Counted from the stretch's first letter, positions 53,701-63,618 are shown. The stretch: 64,000 bases of DNA from Apostichopus japonicus (GCF_037975245.1 NC_092581.1:4987501-5051500); one strand, 5' to 3'. The notes: generated by a model not told the origin, from the sequence alone. Numbers and translations: made by a program.

Positions 53701-54665
53701 ATTAACTGACGCTACATCGGACCTCGAACAGGACACTTTACATCGAAGGTGTAAGCCGTCTCCTTTAACCCAGTCAACGGTGGAATAAGCTGAAGGTACC
53801 AACTGTACGTTGGAGGGAAGAAGGTAGATGGTCTTTGTCGTATGGCAAGCATTAGACACGGTTACTTGTCCTGGTGTAACCTTCAGGTTAAAACTTTGAA
53901 GGTCCCTGTTTTATTTAATGAGAAAAACAACGAAAATATATAAAATGAATCAAGTTAAGAAGTGCACAAAAAGTAGGATTGCTTGATACATTGGGGCCTA
54001 ATAACCTAGGTCGGATCCAAAATGTCACCGGATTTACATCAGCAGTCTAGCCTAGGCCAAGTCTATGCAAATTAGTTTTGGCACTTTTTTTGGGTATTTT
54101 CTTGGGGAGGACCAATGTTTTCAATTCAGTTCAAGTTAGGATTAAATTGACATATTGTAGTCCGAAATGAATGGTGAATAAATGTCCATTTTGCATGTTA
54201 CCTCTTATTCACAAGTTTTTGTTTTGTCTGTTCAAACTTGGGACCGTTGGAAGCACTTGACCAACTCTGCAAAAAAATATGAGATTGCAGAGCTTATAAA
54301 CAGCTTGGCAAGTGTGACATAACTGCTGAAATTCGAAATTTAACATGACAGTGCATGATAAGTAATAATAACTACAAGGACAATGTATCAAAATCTTCTA
54401 CCAGACAACTCCTTTAACAGTGAAGTATACGAACATATTACGATGTAATCACGAATTCGCAGACTATTTAATTGCGCATTTAGTGGAATTGGTACCTGTA
54501 CAACAAGTTAGTAAAGAGAGAAACTCATCATTAGTATTACCTTTTATAATCGTTTCCTTCTTCCTTACATTGTGTATGGGGCAATTCTGCCCACTTTTGG
54601 AAGACATTTTCACTTATGACCAGCTCTACCGTTTCTATCGCAGTTCTTACTTCGCCGAACATCAT
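47521..54665 (-). CDS. UBE3D: E3 ubiquitin-protein ligase E3D, nine-exon gene
   Basis: Nine exons join to about 447 codons. The human protein has about 390, so the extra length is mainly N-terminal. Family hallmarks as I remember them from vertebrate UBE3D, in order: LVPS..GDGLHLR (residues 98-117); CKSCG (C152, C155) leading to LPLPS-D-W (169-174); EELWCC (179-184); VECSRC (C248, C251); ILLWL..DSL (320-330); LLYQTC; HSFTLPT; and SMRRMN near the end. The spaced CxxC pairs suggest a metal-binding fold; that is inference. In human cells the protein is a HECT-like E3 that binds the E2 UBE2C (UbcH10) and cyclin B. Codon phases agree at all junctions. The start is fixed by TAG TAA in frame 12-18 bases upstream of ATG ATG. 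The exact exon 5/6 junction is uncertain by a few codons. Transposon pieces lie in introns 3, 4 and 6 and upstream. Confidence 0.92.
47840..48076. repeat. Two-unit tandem repeat in UBE3D intron 8, unit about 118 bp
   Basis: Units contain AAAACAGATGAGAWCACA, a G-run, GGAACCTCTCA and CCCCTTGCAGAATGCATGTA, then GGCCCCAGCTTCAGG. Copies lie at about 47840-47962 and 47963-48076, and the start of a third runs into the repeat at 48077-48300. Confidence 0.85.
48077..48300 (-). repeat. Interspersed repeat, inverted copy of 41269-41455
   Basis: Contains the reverse complement of CAAATCAACACCCCTCGACA and of TTTACCTGAAACTGATGGTA. It lies in UBE3D intron 8. With the tandem units at 47840 it may be one larger element of unknown family. 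Confidence 0.8.
48552..48706 (-). CDS. UBE3D: UBE3D exon 8
   Basis: Acceptor TGTACACAG|CTTT, donor AAAGAG|GTAAGA. It encodes residues 322-373, beginning LWLISPDSLLL, which continues ILLWL..DSL of the family, and containing SIMKLLYQTCWDEKGK. Confidence 0.92.
49229..49346 (-). CDS. UBE3D: UBE3D exon 7
   Basis: Acceptor TTATTCGCAG|ACTT, donor TTTTG|GTGAGT. It encodes residues 282-321, including LEQLVSSYIYNQSRSHPTFK and DAQIL, aligning with the family segment of the form ..LSSARSTFRF..VYIL. Confidence 0.9.
49954..50313 (-). mobile_element. TTAA-flanked MITE copy A, 360 bp, UBE3D intron 6
   Basis: Flanked by TTAA at 49950-49953 and 50314-50317. Both ends carry TGAAGACTCGC-type inverted repeats, with A/G-rich bases between TTAA and the repeat. 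It matches the reverse complement of copy B (51959-52318) along its whole length, and both copies measure exactly 360 bp. The TTAA target fits piggyBac or Kolobok. An open frame of 105 codons runs through copy A on the minus strand but is broken in copy B, so it is not a conserved protein. Confidence 0.92.
50452..50516 (-). CDS. UBE3D: UBE3D exon 6
   Basis: It encodes TDSISLWKFQTALVTDDINL and ends in phase 2 at CGAG|GTAACT. The acceptor is either GGAAAG|ACAG (50516) or CTTAAG|GAAA (50521); both have a weak pyrimidine tract. Only this reading frame is open across the segment. Confidence 0.75.
50560..51250. repeat. Direct duplication in UBE3D intron 5
   Basis: ATAAATARGGATTTAATTTA begins copies at about 50568 and 50988. 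Both then share GCAGGYGAGGATTTCAAAA, CAGTTCATCTWGTCT and GTAAAAATTGGACC. The first copy holds about 150 bp that the second lacks. This accounts for most of the length of intron 5. Confidence 0.85.
51518..51583 (-). CDS. UBE3D: UBE3D exon 5
   Basis: Acceptor TCGACAG|TTGC. It encodes LHKIVKKVECSRCHSSIGNS.., carrying the second cysteine pair. Two donors are possible: AGA|GTAGGT (exon ends at 51518) or GAGTAG|GTACGT (exon ends at 51514). Each pairs in frame with one of two acceptors of exon 6. The shorter pair gives a spacing closer to vertebrate proteins. Confidence 0.85.
51959..52318 (+). mobile_element. TTAA-flanked MITE copy B, 360 bp, UBE3D intron 4
   Basis: TTAA at 51955-51958 and 52319-52322. 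The left end is AAGGTGTGAAGACTCGC and the right end is GCGAGTCTTCAATGCCT. Same family and same length as copy A (49954-50313) but in the opposite orientation. There is no transposase. Confidence 0.92.
52407..52632 (-). CDS. UBE3D: UBE3D exon 4
   Basis: Acceptor CAATTTTTAG|AAAG, donor GTG|GTAAGT. It encodes residues 163-238, starting ISPLPSDDWDGISEELWCC, which matches the family segment after the first CxxC. It ends in phase 0. Confidence 0.92.
53158..53480 (-). mobile_element. tRNA-derived SINE (family C) in UBE3D intron 3
   Basis: On the minus strand from 53480 the head reads TGTGGTCAATTGGTTAAGGC (A box) and GGTTCGAGCCC (B box). A long unrelated body follows, ending GCGCTTTATAAATCATC, with an AT-rich tail TATTATAATTATTATAAG. 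It lies antisense to nothing: it has the same orientation as UBE3D. The fragment near 59104-59155 has a similar GCGC/TATA 3' segment. Confidence 0.8.
53606..53905 (-). CDS. UBE3D: UBE3D exon 3
   Basis: Acceptor AAAACAG|GGAC, donor AAAAT|GTAAGC. It encodes residues 63-163, with QLVPS and GDGLHLR followed by the first cysteine pair (FLICKSCGQQ), all highly diagnostic for the family. It is the longest exon at 300 bp. Confidence 0.92.
54202..54264 (-). CDS. UBE3D: UBE3D exon 2
   Basis: The acceptor follows a T-run (TTTTTTTGCAGAG|TTGG) and the donor is AAGAG|GTAACA. It encodes about 21 residues (WSSASNGPKFEQTKQKLVNK). The AG two bases earlier would shift into a frame with a stop, so the second AG is preferred. 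Confidence 0.7.
54541..54665 (-). CDS. UBE3D: UBE3D exon 1 (coding part)
   Basis: Starts at ATG ATG (54665-54660), preceded in frame by TAG TAA CAA GTA AAC ACC, so translation cannot begin further upstream without another exon. It encodes 41 residues beginning MMFGEVRTAIETVEL and ends in phase 2 at AAAAG|GTAATA. The N-terminus is weakly conserved in this family, so this exon is assigned mainly by position, start context and frame continuity with exon 2. Confidence 0.7.
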
Positions 54666-54879
54666 GGTGTTTACTTGTTACTAGGTTCGTGAAGTCGCTT
54701 TTGGGAGATACCATGCGTCAGGTTCTGTTTAATGATAGTTGACCCCGACACCAAGAACATGCGTGACTATGTTTCCATTTCATAAATCATTTGTCCTCTC
54801 CTGCCCTCTACTACCATATAGTATTATTTATCACTTATGTAATGAATATAATAAATAATTAACATATGCCTATATCATC
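54666..54879 (-). promoter_or_regulatory. Short 5' region of UBE3D, promoter presumed
   Basis: Only 214 bp separate the UBE3D start codon from the target duplication and end of a hAT element (54880). I see no TATA box, initiator or CpG island here that I would defend. Either the promoter is compact, or it extends into the transposon, or non-coding exons lie further upstream. Confidence 0.3.
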
Positions 54880-55723
54880 CATAGGCGTAGGAGCCAAATT
54901 TGATTTTTTTTGGGGGGGGGGGGGCTGTAACGACTTGCCCGAAAAATATACCAAAATTGTTCGCGCGCGTTCAACAACTCAATGTGCATATCTTACAGGC
55001 ATGCATCGGTTATTACATCGCATGCCAATTACATACAATAATTTGCCGCGTTATTACTCTTCCATATTGTAAGGTGACCAGACGTCCCCGATTTTCGGGG
55101 ACAGTCCGCAGTTACAGTGTGCTGTCCCCGATGAACAAGTGTCCCCGAAAATGTCCCCGATTCGTCAGAATGTTCAGGAATTTCGAAAATATCCCACATT
55201 ATTAGTAAAATAATTGTAAAAACAAAATTTAGTCACGTGTGCAGTCGCAGAACGGATCTAACCAGTATTTCAGGTGGGCCAGTGTAATGTGGAAACACTG
55301 TTAAAAATATGCTAGATCGATCAAGCCTAGCACTCTTTCGTAAAGTAAGTAAATTTCATCTACGAAAAAGCTACATTATTGAAAATAAAATTGATTTAAA
55401 AAGTGCTTCTCAGTATCACCATTTTACATCTAAGCACCTTAGGCAAATTTTCCAAACGGGAGGGGGACACCCCCCTTGCCCCCTTCCTCATATCAGTCAC
55501 GCAATAAATGTCCCTGATTCCAGTCAGGCAAATATGGTCACCTTACCATATTGTTATCAATTTTGGGGAATTCGTTACCATATTGATAATAATATTATAA
55601 GTTTAACCATTGAAAAACACATTGCAATTTATTTTTCTTTCAATAGGTGCCCGAAAATTCTCAGCATATTGCCCGAATTTTCACAAAAATATTTGGTTGG
55701 ACGGGGGGCCTACTCCGCTTATG
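54880..55723. mobile_element. hAT-like element, 844 bp, carrying a nested hAT element
   Basis: The ends are CATAGGCGTAGGAGCC and, in reverse complement, CATAAGCGGAGTAGGCC. An exact 8-bp target duplication, ATATCATC, lies at 54872-54879 and 55724-55731. Removing the nested insert (476 bp plus 8 bp) leaves about 360 bp, the size of the relatives at 26847 and 39510. It shares GGGAGGGGGACACCCCC internally with the element at 26847. Short open frames inside are interrupted and unrecognised. Confidence 0.9.
55070..55545. mobile_element. Nested hAT element, 476 bp
   Basis: The ends are TAAGGTGACCA and its perfect reverse complement, with an exact 8-bp duplication, CCATATTG, at 55062-55069 and 55546-55553. 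The interior has several TCCCCGA/CGGGGA motifs near its left end. It has no transposase. It differs in its ends from the host element, so it belongs to another hAT family. Confidence 0.93.
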
Positions 55724-55731
55724 ATATCATC

Positions 55732-57776
55732 AAATATAAAATGAACATTTACGGAAGATAATCTGCTTATTGGCATAATGATGTCAGTCATTTTCAAGTT
55801 CAGTTTCAAGTTCTTCCATATTTCTATACAATTGAATCAATTTCATTATATGATCAATAGCATTAAGAATGCCATTCAACGTATTTTTGAAGTAGGCCTA
55901 CAAAAAATGTTCCTATCGTACTGTCTATCATTGCTTATAATTGAGTTTATCCTTAAAATGACTTAATTAGTTTAGGCATTCTGTGTAGAGATCGACCAAA
56001 TTCGTTGATGATACAAATTAATTACATACATCATAGACGAACTATTATATCATGTTTCTATGCTAAAAGTCGGCATTATTGGTGCAAATGGCGTACCATA
56101 ATATTAGAGTAAATACCCGCATATGTATCAGTTGCACGATGATACAGAGTTTGTGGATAGTTTTACTCAGTACTTCCGCTGGACGAGCTTCTGTCATAGT
56201 TTAAAACTACCATATGTTATTTCGGTACGTTGTCTTTCATGTAGATAATAACGAATATGTTCGAATGATAAATGTTAGTTTTTATGAATAATATGTTGTT
56301 AAATAGCTAATCTTGGAGGAGCATCTGGCTTCCCACACAGCTTAGTCATATCTGGCTACTCACACAACAGGTGAGCGTACAGTGTAGCCTAACGTTACAC
56401 TTACAGTGTAGCCATACGATACATTTACTAATTTAGCCTATGTATACACTGTGCTAAGTATGAGCTACAGAATTGTCAATACGCTACAGTACAGTCCTTA
56501 GGTGAAATTTCGATGATATTGTACCGTGTCCTTACAAGGATGACAACGGTTGTTTCAGACTTCTGGAGACATGATTAGGCTTGGGCAAGTAATACATAGT
56601 ACTAACTAGGCCTACTACTAGTACTATACTTGGACTTTGGAGTAGCGACTGCTGCAACAAAGGCCTAGCCTAGTTACGATAGGACTCGAGTAACAAATCC
56701 TGCTCATTTGTGGTTGTGACTCCCAATTTTTTGTGAGAAATTTCTCACATCAGTTTCATGGCATGATAATGCACCAAAAAATCTATTGTAACTGTTCCAG
56801 AAAAAGCATCTGAATTTTTATCTAAGTTTCAATCTGTGCAATGCAGTGTCATATTTCCTAGAAATTAGAATATATACACGTTAAAATGTTGATGTTCGCT
56901 GCACCTGATATTTAACCTACTGATATGCTCCCAGAGTTTTGAATTGGTGCACTTAAAGTTAACATGATCATCATCATCACCTACAGGCAATACTTACCTG
57001 AGCATCCTTACCTTATTTACCGTGCGTGTACTGTCATTAACTAACACTGACCTGTCTCTGTACAAAGATTTTACTCTCATTTTTACCATACTGTTCAAAA
57101 TAACATCTTTCTATATATACTGTTAGTGGTGGTCTGAAAACAAATACTTAACACCTTGCCATGGTCTGGAAAACCCACTTTTGAGTCGTTTCCCACAGTT
57201 TGTGGACTGTCGTCTTAAAACAAGACATTTGAATGAACATTAATCAGCATTAAATTCTCATTTCAGCCAGTAACAAAGTTCACTTTCATCTCTCAGCACT
57301 ATTTCAGTTTTATCAAAGTGATTACAGTGCAGTACATTCTCTTAATTACAAATATTTCTTCACTTAGAGCTCTTTCTTCTCCCAATCTTCAAGCCTGTCA
57401 TCATTTACAGTACATTAAATACATACAATGTAACTCCATTTTTTGCACCTTGATAAATTATGATTAATATTTATAAATACATATATATTACTCAGCAAAT
57501 TGTTTTAGATATATTTCTTTGTGAAGTTGGAGTAACTTGAAGTCAAGAGTAATTGTTTTATATATTTTGTTTAGCTTTTCAAGACACCAAGAGTTATAGT
57601 CATGAGGTATGTAAGAAGTTGATGATTGTTTGTTTGATGAACCAACCATCCGAGACATCACCGTGGCAACCATGGAGCCCAAGGCAGCTATTCAAGAATC
57701 TCTGCTGAAGTACAATGGGAACGAACTCTGCACAGACATATCCTTTAACTTCTTTTATCTTTAACTTCTTTTATCA
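55732..57776. other. Upstream region without a supported gene
   Basis: At 57620-57745 a plus-strand frame containing MEPKAAIQESLLKYNGNELC begins at a good start context (CAACCATGG). It has no GT donor where one is needed and runs into a decayed retrotransposon fragment, so I do not annotate it as a gene. On the plus strand CATGAG|GTATGTAAG near 57605 looks like a donor after a very small exon. The rest is unique-looking. Confidence 0.35.
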
Positions 57777-57950
57777 ACGAGGCATGCTAATCATGCCCAC
57801 TATAATCTCTACAATACCACCATTGGAACTTAAAGCCTACAAAACCATTCAACAAAAACTTGGAATCTACTAACAAACAATTTAAAGAGTAAAAAGTCAG
57901 TCACATCCTTTAAGAAGTGGTTATGTAAGGAAATAATAGCTAGTTACTGA
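57777..57950 (+). pseudogene. Decayed 3' end of a non-LTR retrotransposon ORF
   Basis: The frame reads TRHANHAHYNLYNTT, then one stop, then TWNLLTNNLKSKKSVTSFKK, ending in a TGA. NTRHA-like and WN-LP-N-K-S--SF motifs are typical of the C-terminal end of LINE reverse transcriptase proteins. With one in-frame stop and no upstream RT core it is a fossil. Confidence 0.5.
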
Positions 57951-60134
57951 CTACTACCAAATTATACCTGTATGTAATTACTATATATGTAATGAAAATT
58001 TAATTTGTATTTATATTTATGTACTGTATATGTGTTTATATACTTTTTCTTTATCTTTTCTTTCTTCAGGGAGTCTTCCACACTGTTAAGCTTTTAAGCT
58101 TTATGGAAGACTTCCCTCCACTTTGTGCTTTTGTGGAAAAACAAATAAATAAATCTTGCATACAAGTCAAGTCCCTCACTAGGGGAACAGAAACAAAACT
58201 AGCTTCAAAGAAGAATGTAATTTGGATGACAAAGAAAGTTACAATGATGTTTCTTGTAGGTCTTGGCTGCCTGTGAATGAAAGCTTTTAGTGTCAGTTGA
58301 AAATGTATTGAGACTAACTTTCCGGTTATAACAGTAGCTTGATCACAAATACTTGCATAGTTTGTGTTGTCCTGTCTGTAAACAAGGTCCTGCAAACAAT
58401 AGATTTCAACACTCTATGCAGGCAGTTGAAACCCACATTTTGCTGTTCTAGCATTGCATTTCCTGTCCCTTTGTCGATTTTTCTGTCATTAAAAAATATG
58501 TGTGTCTTGCTTAACATTAAGTCAATGTCTCACAGGATAGAACAAGATCTCGGCAAAATTTATTTCTAGACAATTTTGGGAGTCGCAAACTCCTGGACTT
58601 GGTGGCATTTTTGTGTGTACATGGTGAAGTTGTGTGTACCACGAGATGAAGTTCATTAAATTTGCTGACGTGTGCTCTAGCATTCTATTTCTTGGTAAAA
58701 GGTTGTACGACTTTACCTGCATGGTACATGTGTTTCAGACTGTAAAATAAGGTGACATTTCTCACAGGATACTACAAGATCTTGCTTAACTTCTTTACAA
58801 GGCTTCAAGTCAAAATTTATGACCCATTGGACTGGCTTTTGTGCTAAGTTGTGGGAACACATAACTAGGTACTTTAAATGATCTGGAAATATCATGAATT
58901 TGATCGTAACAGGGAAAATGCCACTAAAAAAACTCTTGCTCATGTCCCACCTCCCAGCGGACCCCCAATATTATGTTCCCATTTTTGGGGGGGGGGGGGC
59001 AAATGTGAATTTAATGACAATATAGGAAAGTTTAGCATAGCATAAAGTGTGAAGTTTTTGCTTTGTATAAAACTTTGCATGCATGACGTATGTAATAATA
59101 ATATTAACTAGTCTTATATAGCGCAGACTCCAACAAAAGTTGGTCGATGCGCTTTCAATTTATGATTTATGCTAATGAGATGTCTTGAATATAGGGGACA
59201 AAAAAAAAGGGAAAAAAGGGAATCACAAGCTCTGTAATTCTGTGTCAATTTTGTTACAAACGTTTGCTTTGTAACTTTCAGTGTGCACAGCGTCTTTGTT
59301 TTATATGTTTTGCCTTTCACCAATTCGCTTTCCTTGACCTTTGACCATTACTGTATCAAATGTAAGGTTGTTAATTCTGGGACGAGAGGTCACCACGTTC
59401 TTGCCCTTGTCAGCTCAGGGGCGTCGATTGAGGCTGAGCAGGGGTGAGTTGTATAAACTTTTCGCATTATTCAAAATTGAACTTTGTCACTCAGTATTTA
59501 TAAATGTACACAATGCCAGGGGAAAATCCTGTCAGATTAATAAGTAACCCACGATCAGCCATTTATGATTTGTCATATTTCTTTTCATAACAATATATTC
59601 ATTCTGTTCACGACAAAGTTGCAAAGTGGCAACAAACATGAAATGCTAAATAACATTGCGAGGGGACTTCCGAGGGGACTTTCTCTTTCAAAGGGGAAGC
59701 TGGTGAAGATGTCATTGTAAAAATGAAAGCAAACATTGGTTTGCTAGTTTAAACATACAAGTTGCCTAAGAGCGACTTATGGTGATAAGCCAGGCATTTT
59801 CAATTTACTGTGGCAAATCATGGTACATATACAACAATATGACTACGAGTACACTGGGTACCAATATGGGTACTGGCATGAGTAGAATTTCAACTGGGTA
59901 GGAGTATGAGTACAAGGCTTGGAAGTGTGAGTACAAAGTACCTGTTATCTTGCACTAGTATATAGTGGGTACAAGTACCTTATCCTGCACTAGTATATAG
60001 TGGGTAAGAAAATATGGTAAGAAACATATGGTAAGAAAAATATGGTAAGAAAAATATCGTAGGTACCTCATTCTATTTAACACTATATATATTTCATCTT
60101 TGCTGATAATTTTGACTTTTTTCTATGATTTTAG
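57951..60134. other. Non-coding stretch with a palindrome and a SINE fragment
   Basis: A 49-bp imperfect palindrome lies at 58069-58117. A SINE 3' fragment lies near 59095-59155 (ATATAGCGCAGACT..GCGCTTTCAA). A loose ATGAGTAC/GGTAAGAAAAATAT repeat lies at 59840-60070. No exon supported. Confidence 0.45.
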
Positions 60135-60235
60135 ACTGTTCTTGTACAAATATGTTGCCGAGCCTCTGACCTCAGCAGATCAACTAATGGTAGAAACAGT
60201 GCTACCTATTAAAGGAGATTTTAAATACAGAAAAT
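60135..60235 (+). CDS. Candidate exon, unknown gene
   Basis: A strong acceptor (T-rich tract then GATTTTAG|A) and a good donor (AAAAT|GTGAGT) bound 101 bp with only one open frame, containing LYKYVAEPLTSADQLMVETV. The composition is protein-like and unlike the surrounding repeats. It begins and ends inside codons, so it would need flanking exons. I do not recognise the protein. It is followed at once by a minisatellite. Confidence 0.4.
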
Positions 60236-60271
60236 GTGAGTATCGTAAAGTTTTCGTTTGGGGTTGGACAT

Positions 60272-60826
60272 GGCAGTGGGGCAATCCGGTTGTGGCTGTC
60301 TGGGTGGGTCTGTCGGGGTGTGTCTGTCTGGGTGTGTCTGTCGAGGTGTGTCTGTCTGTCTGGTAGTGGGGCTATCCGGTTGTGGCTGTCTGGCAGTGGG
60401 GCATCTGGTTGTGGCTGTCTGGGTGGGTCTGTCGGGGTATGTCTGTCTGTCTGTCTGGCAGTGGGGCTATCCAGTTGTGGCTGTCTGGGTGAGTCTGTCG
60501 GGGTGTGTCTGTCTATCTGGTAGTGGGGCTATCCGGTTGTGGCTGTCTGGCAGTGGGGCTATCCGGTTGTGGCTTTCTGGGTGGGTCTGTCAGGGTATGT
60601 CTGTCTGTCTGGCAGTGGGGCTATCCAGTTGTGGCTGTCTGGCAGTGGGGCTATCCAGTTGTGGCTGTCTGGGTGGGTCTGTCGGTGTGTGTCTGTCTGT
60701 TTGTCCGCCTGGCAGTGGGGCTATCTGGTTGTGGCTGTCTGGGTGGGTCTGTCTGGGTGTGTCCGTCTCTTTGTCTGCATGGCACTGGGGCAATCCGGTT
60801 GTGGCTGTCTCGGTGTGTCTGTCTGT
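60272..60826 (+). repeat. GT-rich minisatellite, mosaic units of about 25-60 bp
   Basis: Alternating blocks of GTGGGGCTATCCGGTTGTGG and CTGTCTGGGTGGGTCTGTCG / GTGTGTCTGTCTGTC. All three plus-strand frames and one minus-strand frame stay open over hundreds of bases because the unit lacks stops, giving meaningless Cys/Gly/Leu-rich translations. Confidence 0.93.
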
Positions 60827-61440
60827 CAAATGTGCAGAAAATAGAAACATTTCACATAAATATTTCCGTTAAGAAATTAAGAGTTCAATCTTTTCTTTTG
60901 CATGCAGGACAGGTAAGCATACATGCACATTCAGATTGAATGTTGCATTTGGGTTTTTTCTCTGACTTTTGGAAATTCTAAACGTGCAAGAGCAGGGAAG
61001 GATTGTGTCCACTTTTAATTTAATATTGTTGTGGGCATTCTTGACCATCAGATTGAAGTATTAATGATCTGTTTTGACGCCACATTAGTTCAACAAAATA
61101 TGTAAATAATTTACCGATGGGTGATAATACCAGTAGTGAAATACCATAACAGCAACCTTGCTAGCAAATAAGTTGTGATCTTGGACTCTGAGCAGATAAA
61201 TAAATGAACGGTTACAAAACTCTGAACACAAAACGTTTACGGGATGTATTGCAAGCTGCTTTTGAATGGGACATTGTCCGTTTCCTTCATGATAGGATGA
61301 AAATATCAGCTTTTTAATAAGGTTTGATTTGCTGTGGAAAACATCAATTATAGAGTTCCTGTTTGTTTAAGTAGTTGCAGAAAGACAGCCAACACAAACA
61401 GGGTTCAATTGAAAGGGTTGACTAATGTACACATAATGGT
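60827..61440. other. Non-coding stretch, no gene seen
   Basis: Unique-looking DNA between two minisatellites. GCATGCAG|GACAG|GTAAGC near 60901-60917 resembles a 5-nt microexon, but it would create a stop after the 60135 exon. Confidence 0.4.
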
Positions 61441-62001
61441 ATGATAGCATGGGAAAGTACTATCCCTGTGGCATTAATACAAGTACTATTCCCTGTGGCA
61501 TGTATATGAGTACAATTCTATGTGGCATGAATATGAGTTCAATTCCATGTGGCATGAATATGAGTAAAATTCTATGTGGTATGAATATGAGTTCAAAACT
61601 GTGTGGCATAAATACAAGTACAGTACTATTCCCTATGACATATAAACAAGTAATATTCCCTGTGGCATGAATATGAGTACAATTCTATAGGGCATGTATA
61701 CCAGTACAATTCCCTGTAGCATGGATATGAGTACCATTCTGTGTGGCATGAAAATGAGTACAATTCCTGTTTCATGAAATTGAGTACAATTTATTATAAT
61801 TCTGTGGCATGCATGTAAACAATTCTGTGTTGCATAAATACAAGTACTATTCCCTGTGGCATGAATATGAACAATTCTGTTTGACATGAGTACAAGTACA
61901 GTTCTGTGTGGAATGATTATGAGTACAATTCCCTGTGGCAGGAAGACAAGTATAATCCCTATAGCATGAATACAAGTACAATTCACTGTAGCATGAATAC
62001 A
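61441..62001 (+). repeat. Minisatellite, unit about 22-26 bp
   Basis: Repeats of TGTGGCATGAATATGAGTAC with AATTCT or AATTCC spacers, diverged. The array continues briefly after the SINE (62307-62335). Confidence 0.92.
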
Positions 62002-62306
62002 AGTGCTGTAGCCAAGTGGATAATAGGCGGTGGCATTTGAAAATGACTTGAGGCTGAGCAATTAGGAGGTTCCGGGTTTTATTCCCGGCCGAGTCATAGT
62101 AATGTTGGTTTTCAATCCAAGAGCAATCTTTGGTTTTTCCATCTGAAATGACTTTCTAAATTGCAAAGATTCCAAATTTGAGTTAAAATGTTGGATTGGA
62201 AGCCACCCGACGTGTAAGTTGTACTCCATAAGCCCTTGCGGGTTTCTCCCACATTTGTGGTCGCTTAAGCATTGTAAAAGTAACTGCTGATTATTATTAT
62301 TATTAT
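62002..62306 (+). mobile_element. tRNA-derived SINE (family D) with (ATT)n tail
   Basis: The head has a Leu/Ser-type A-box-like segment (TAGCCAAGTGGATAATAGGC) and a B-box-like GGTTCCGGGTTTTATTCCC, with a long gap between, as in class II tRNAs. The body ends AGTAACTGCTG and the tail is ATTATTATTATTATTAT. Minisatellite units flank it on both sides (GAATACAAGT before, ATAAGTACCATT after), so it inserted into the array. Confidence 0.8.
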
Positions 62307-62335
62307 AAGTACCATTGCCTGTGGCATGAGTACAT

Positions 62336-63618
62336 TTATAAAGCTCTACTTGAGTGAGTACTATGTCAAATTTGTTGAAACAAAGGAAAGTAATTTGTCA
62401 AATCACATTAACAGATTGCTAGCAATTTTGCAAATGTGGAAAAAAATTATCATTATCTCAAATTGAAAGTCGTCTATTCAACCAATTAAAATATATTACC
62501 ATGTGGTTTCAGTTTTGACTAAGTTTTGTAAATCTTTACCAAAGTATGAAGAATTGTTGTGATTCAGTGTATAACATTACAAATGAATTGCCTCACGCAT
62601 GTTTAATAAAAAAATATAAAAAAACGAGAGTAAAGTCAGTACAAAGGGTTGCTTTCGCAGAAATCCTTTCAAACTGTTAAGTAGAACTGTGGGTTGCCAT
62701 ACGTCATTGCACACTGACATTTGATGCATTGAAAGTAAAAGTACCTTTAATGGCAGTGAATGTCATTAACAAAAAAACAAAAAATATAGGTTGTTGAATT
62801 GCCAATGTCACAGTTGAATAATAATTTGATTTTATGGTCGACTTAGTGTCAGCAACTGTACATTTGCATGATTTTCTGAGCAGGATAAAGTATGTAAACA
62901 GTAATACCGAACAGGTTCAGCAGTGTTTGGAAGATCGGTGAAGCTATTAGCCTTCTCTTCTGAATACGTACATACATACAGTATATGTGATATTGCTTTT
63001 AATTCTGGATTGATTCAAGTCTGTTGAAAGAAATTTCTTACTGCATACTGTACGGATTAATATTTGGTTAGTATGAATTATTTTGTAGTCTCTTGGTTCA
63101 CAGTCGTGATAACGAGTCCGTTAGTAACGTTTACTAATTGAAAATATATATGCAAGGTTTGATAATAGTGCTCTTTTTTTTAAGACAACCAGTGTATGAT
63201 GTTTTAATCAAAGTCACACACAAAGTCACACATAAAAATTCTATAAAAATTTTGTGGGTAAAAAAAATCAATAATGAACTACAATATTTACTCAATTGAA
63301 TTCAAAATGATCTTAGAATATGAAAACAAACACCAAAAATTCAAAAATCCACACTATTTAAAAGTCAGTGTGTGCTTTGTAGATTAGGACTATGTAGACT
63401 GTACATAGCATGTTTAGCATGTTTATTAGTGTATGCCTTGAATTGCCTTGTACCTATAATATATATATGTATATACAGTACCCTGTGCAATTTTGCATAC
63501 TAGCATTTGCAATGTTCTGTATATTCAACTCGCACAAATGTTGTTTATTAGTGTCTACAACAATTGGCTTGAAGCCAATCAAAACATGTCTTTTTCCTCC
63601 AAGGCGTTGTTATTTCAG
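62336..63618. other. Non-coding stretch, no gene seen
   Basis: Unique-looking AT-rich DNA with no supported exon. Confidence 0.45.

Noticed and set aside
57660-57776. Start exon with MEPKAAIQESLLKYNGNELC
   Set aside because: The start context is good, but there is no usable GT donor before the frame meets a decayed LINE fragment and stops, and the opposite strand is also open.
58019-58276. Plus-strand exon after TTTCTTCAG at 58068
   Set aside because: The acceptor looks good, but the following sequence is an inverted repeat and the frame continues into low-complexity Lys-rich translation with no convincing donor.
60901-60917. 5-nt microexon GACAG between the two plus-strand candidate exons
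   Set aside because: It would fit the phase arithmetic but creates a TGA when joined to the exon ending at 60235.
60258-60939. Long open frames up to about 200 codons, rich in Gly, Cys, Leu and Ser
   Set aside because: They are translations of the minisatellite. All three plus-strand frames and one minus-strand frame are open at once, which is due to the repeat unit and not to selection.
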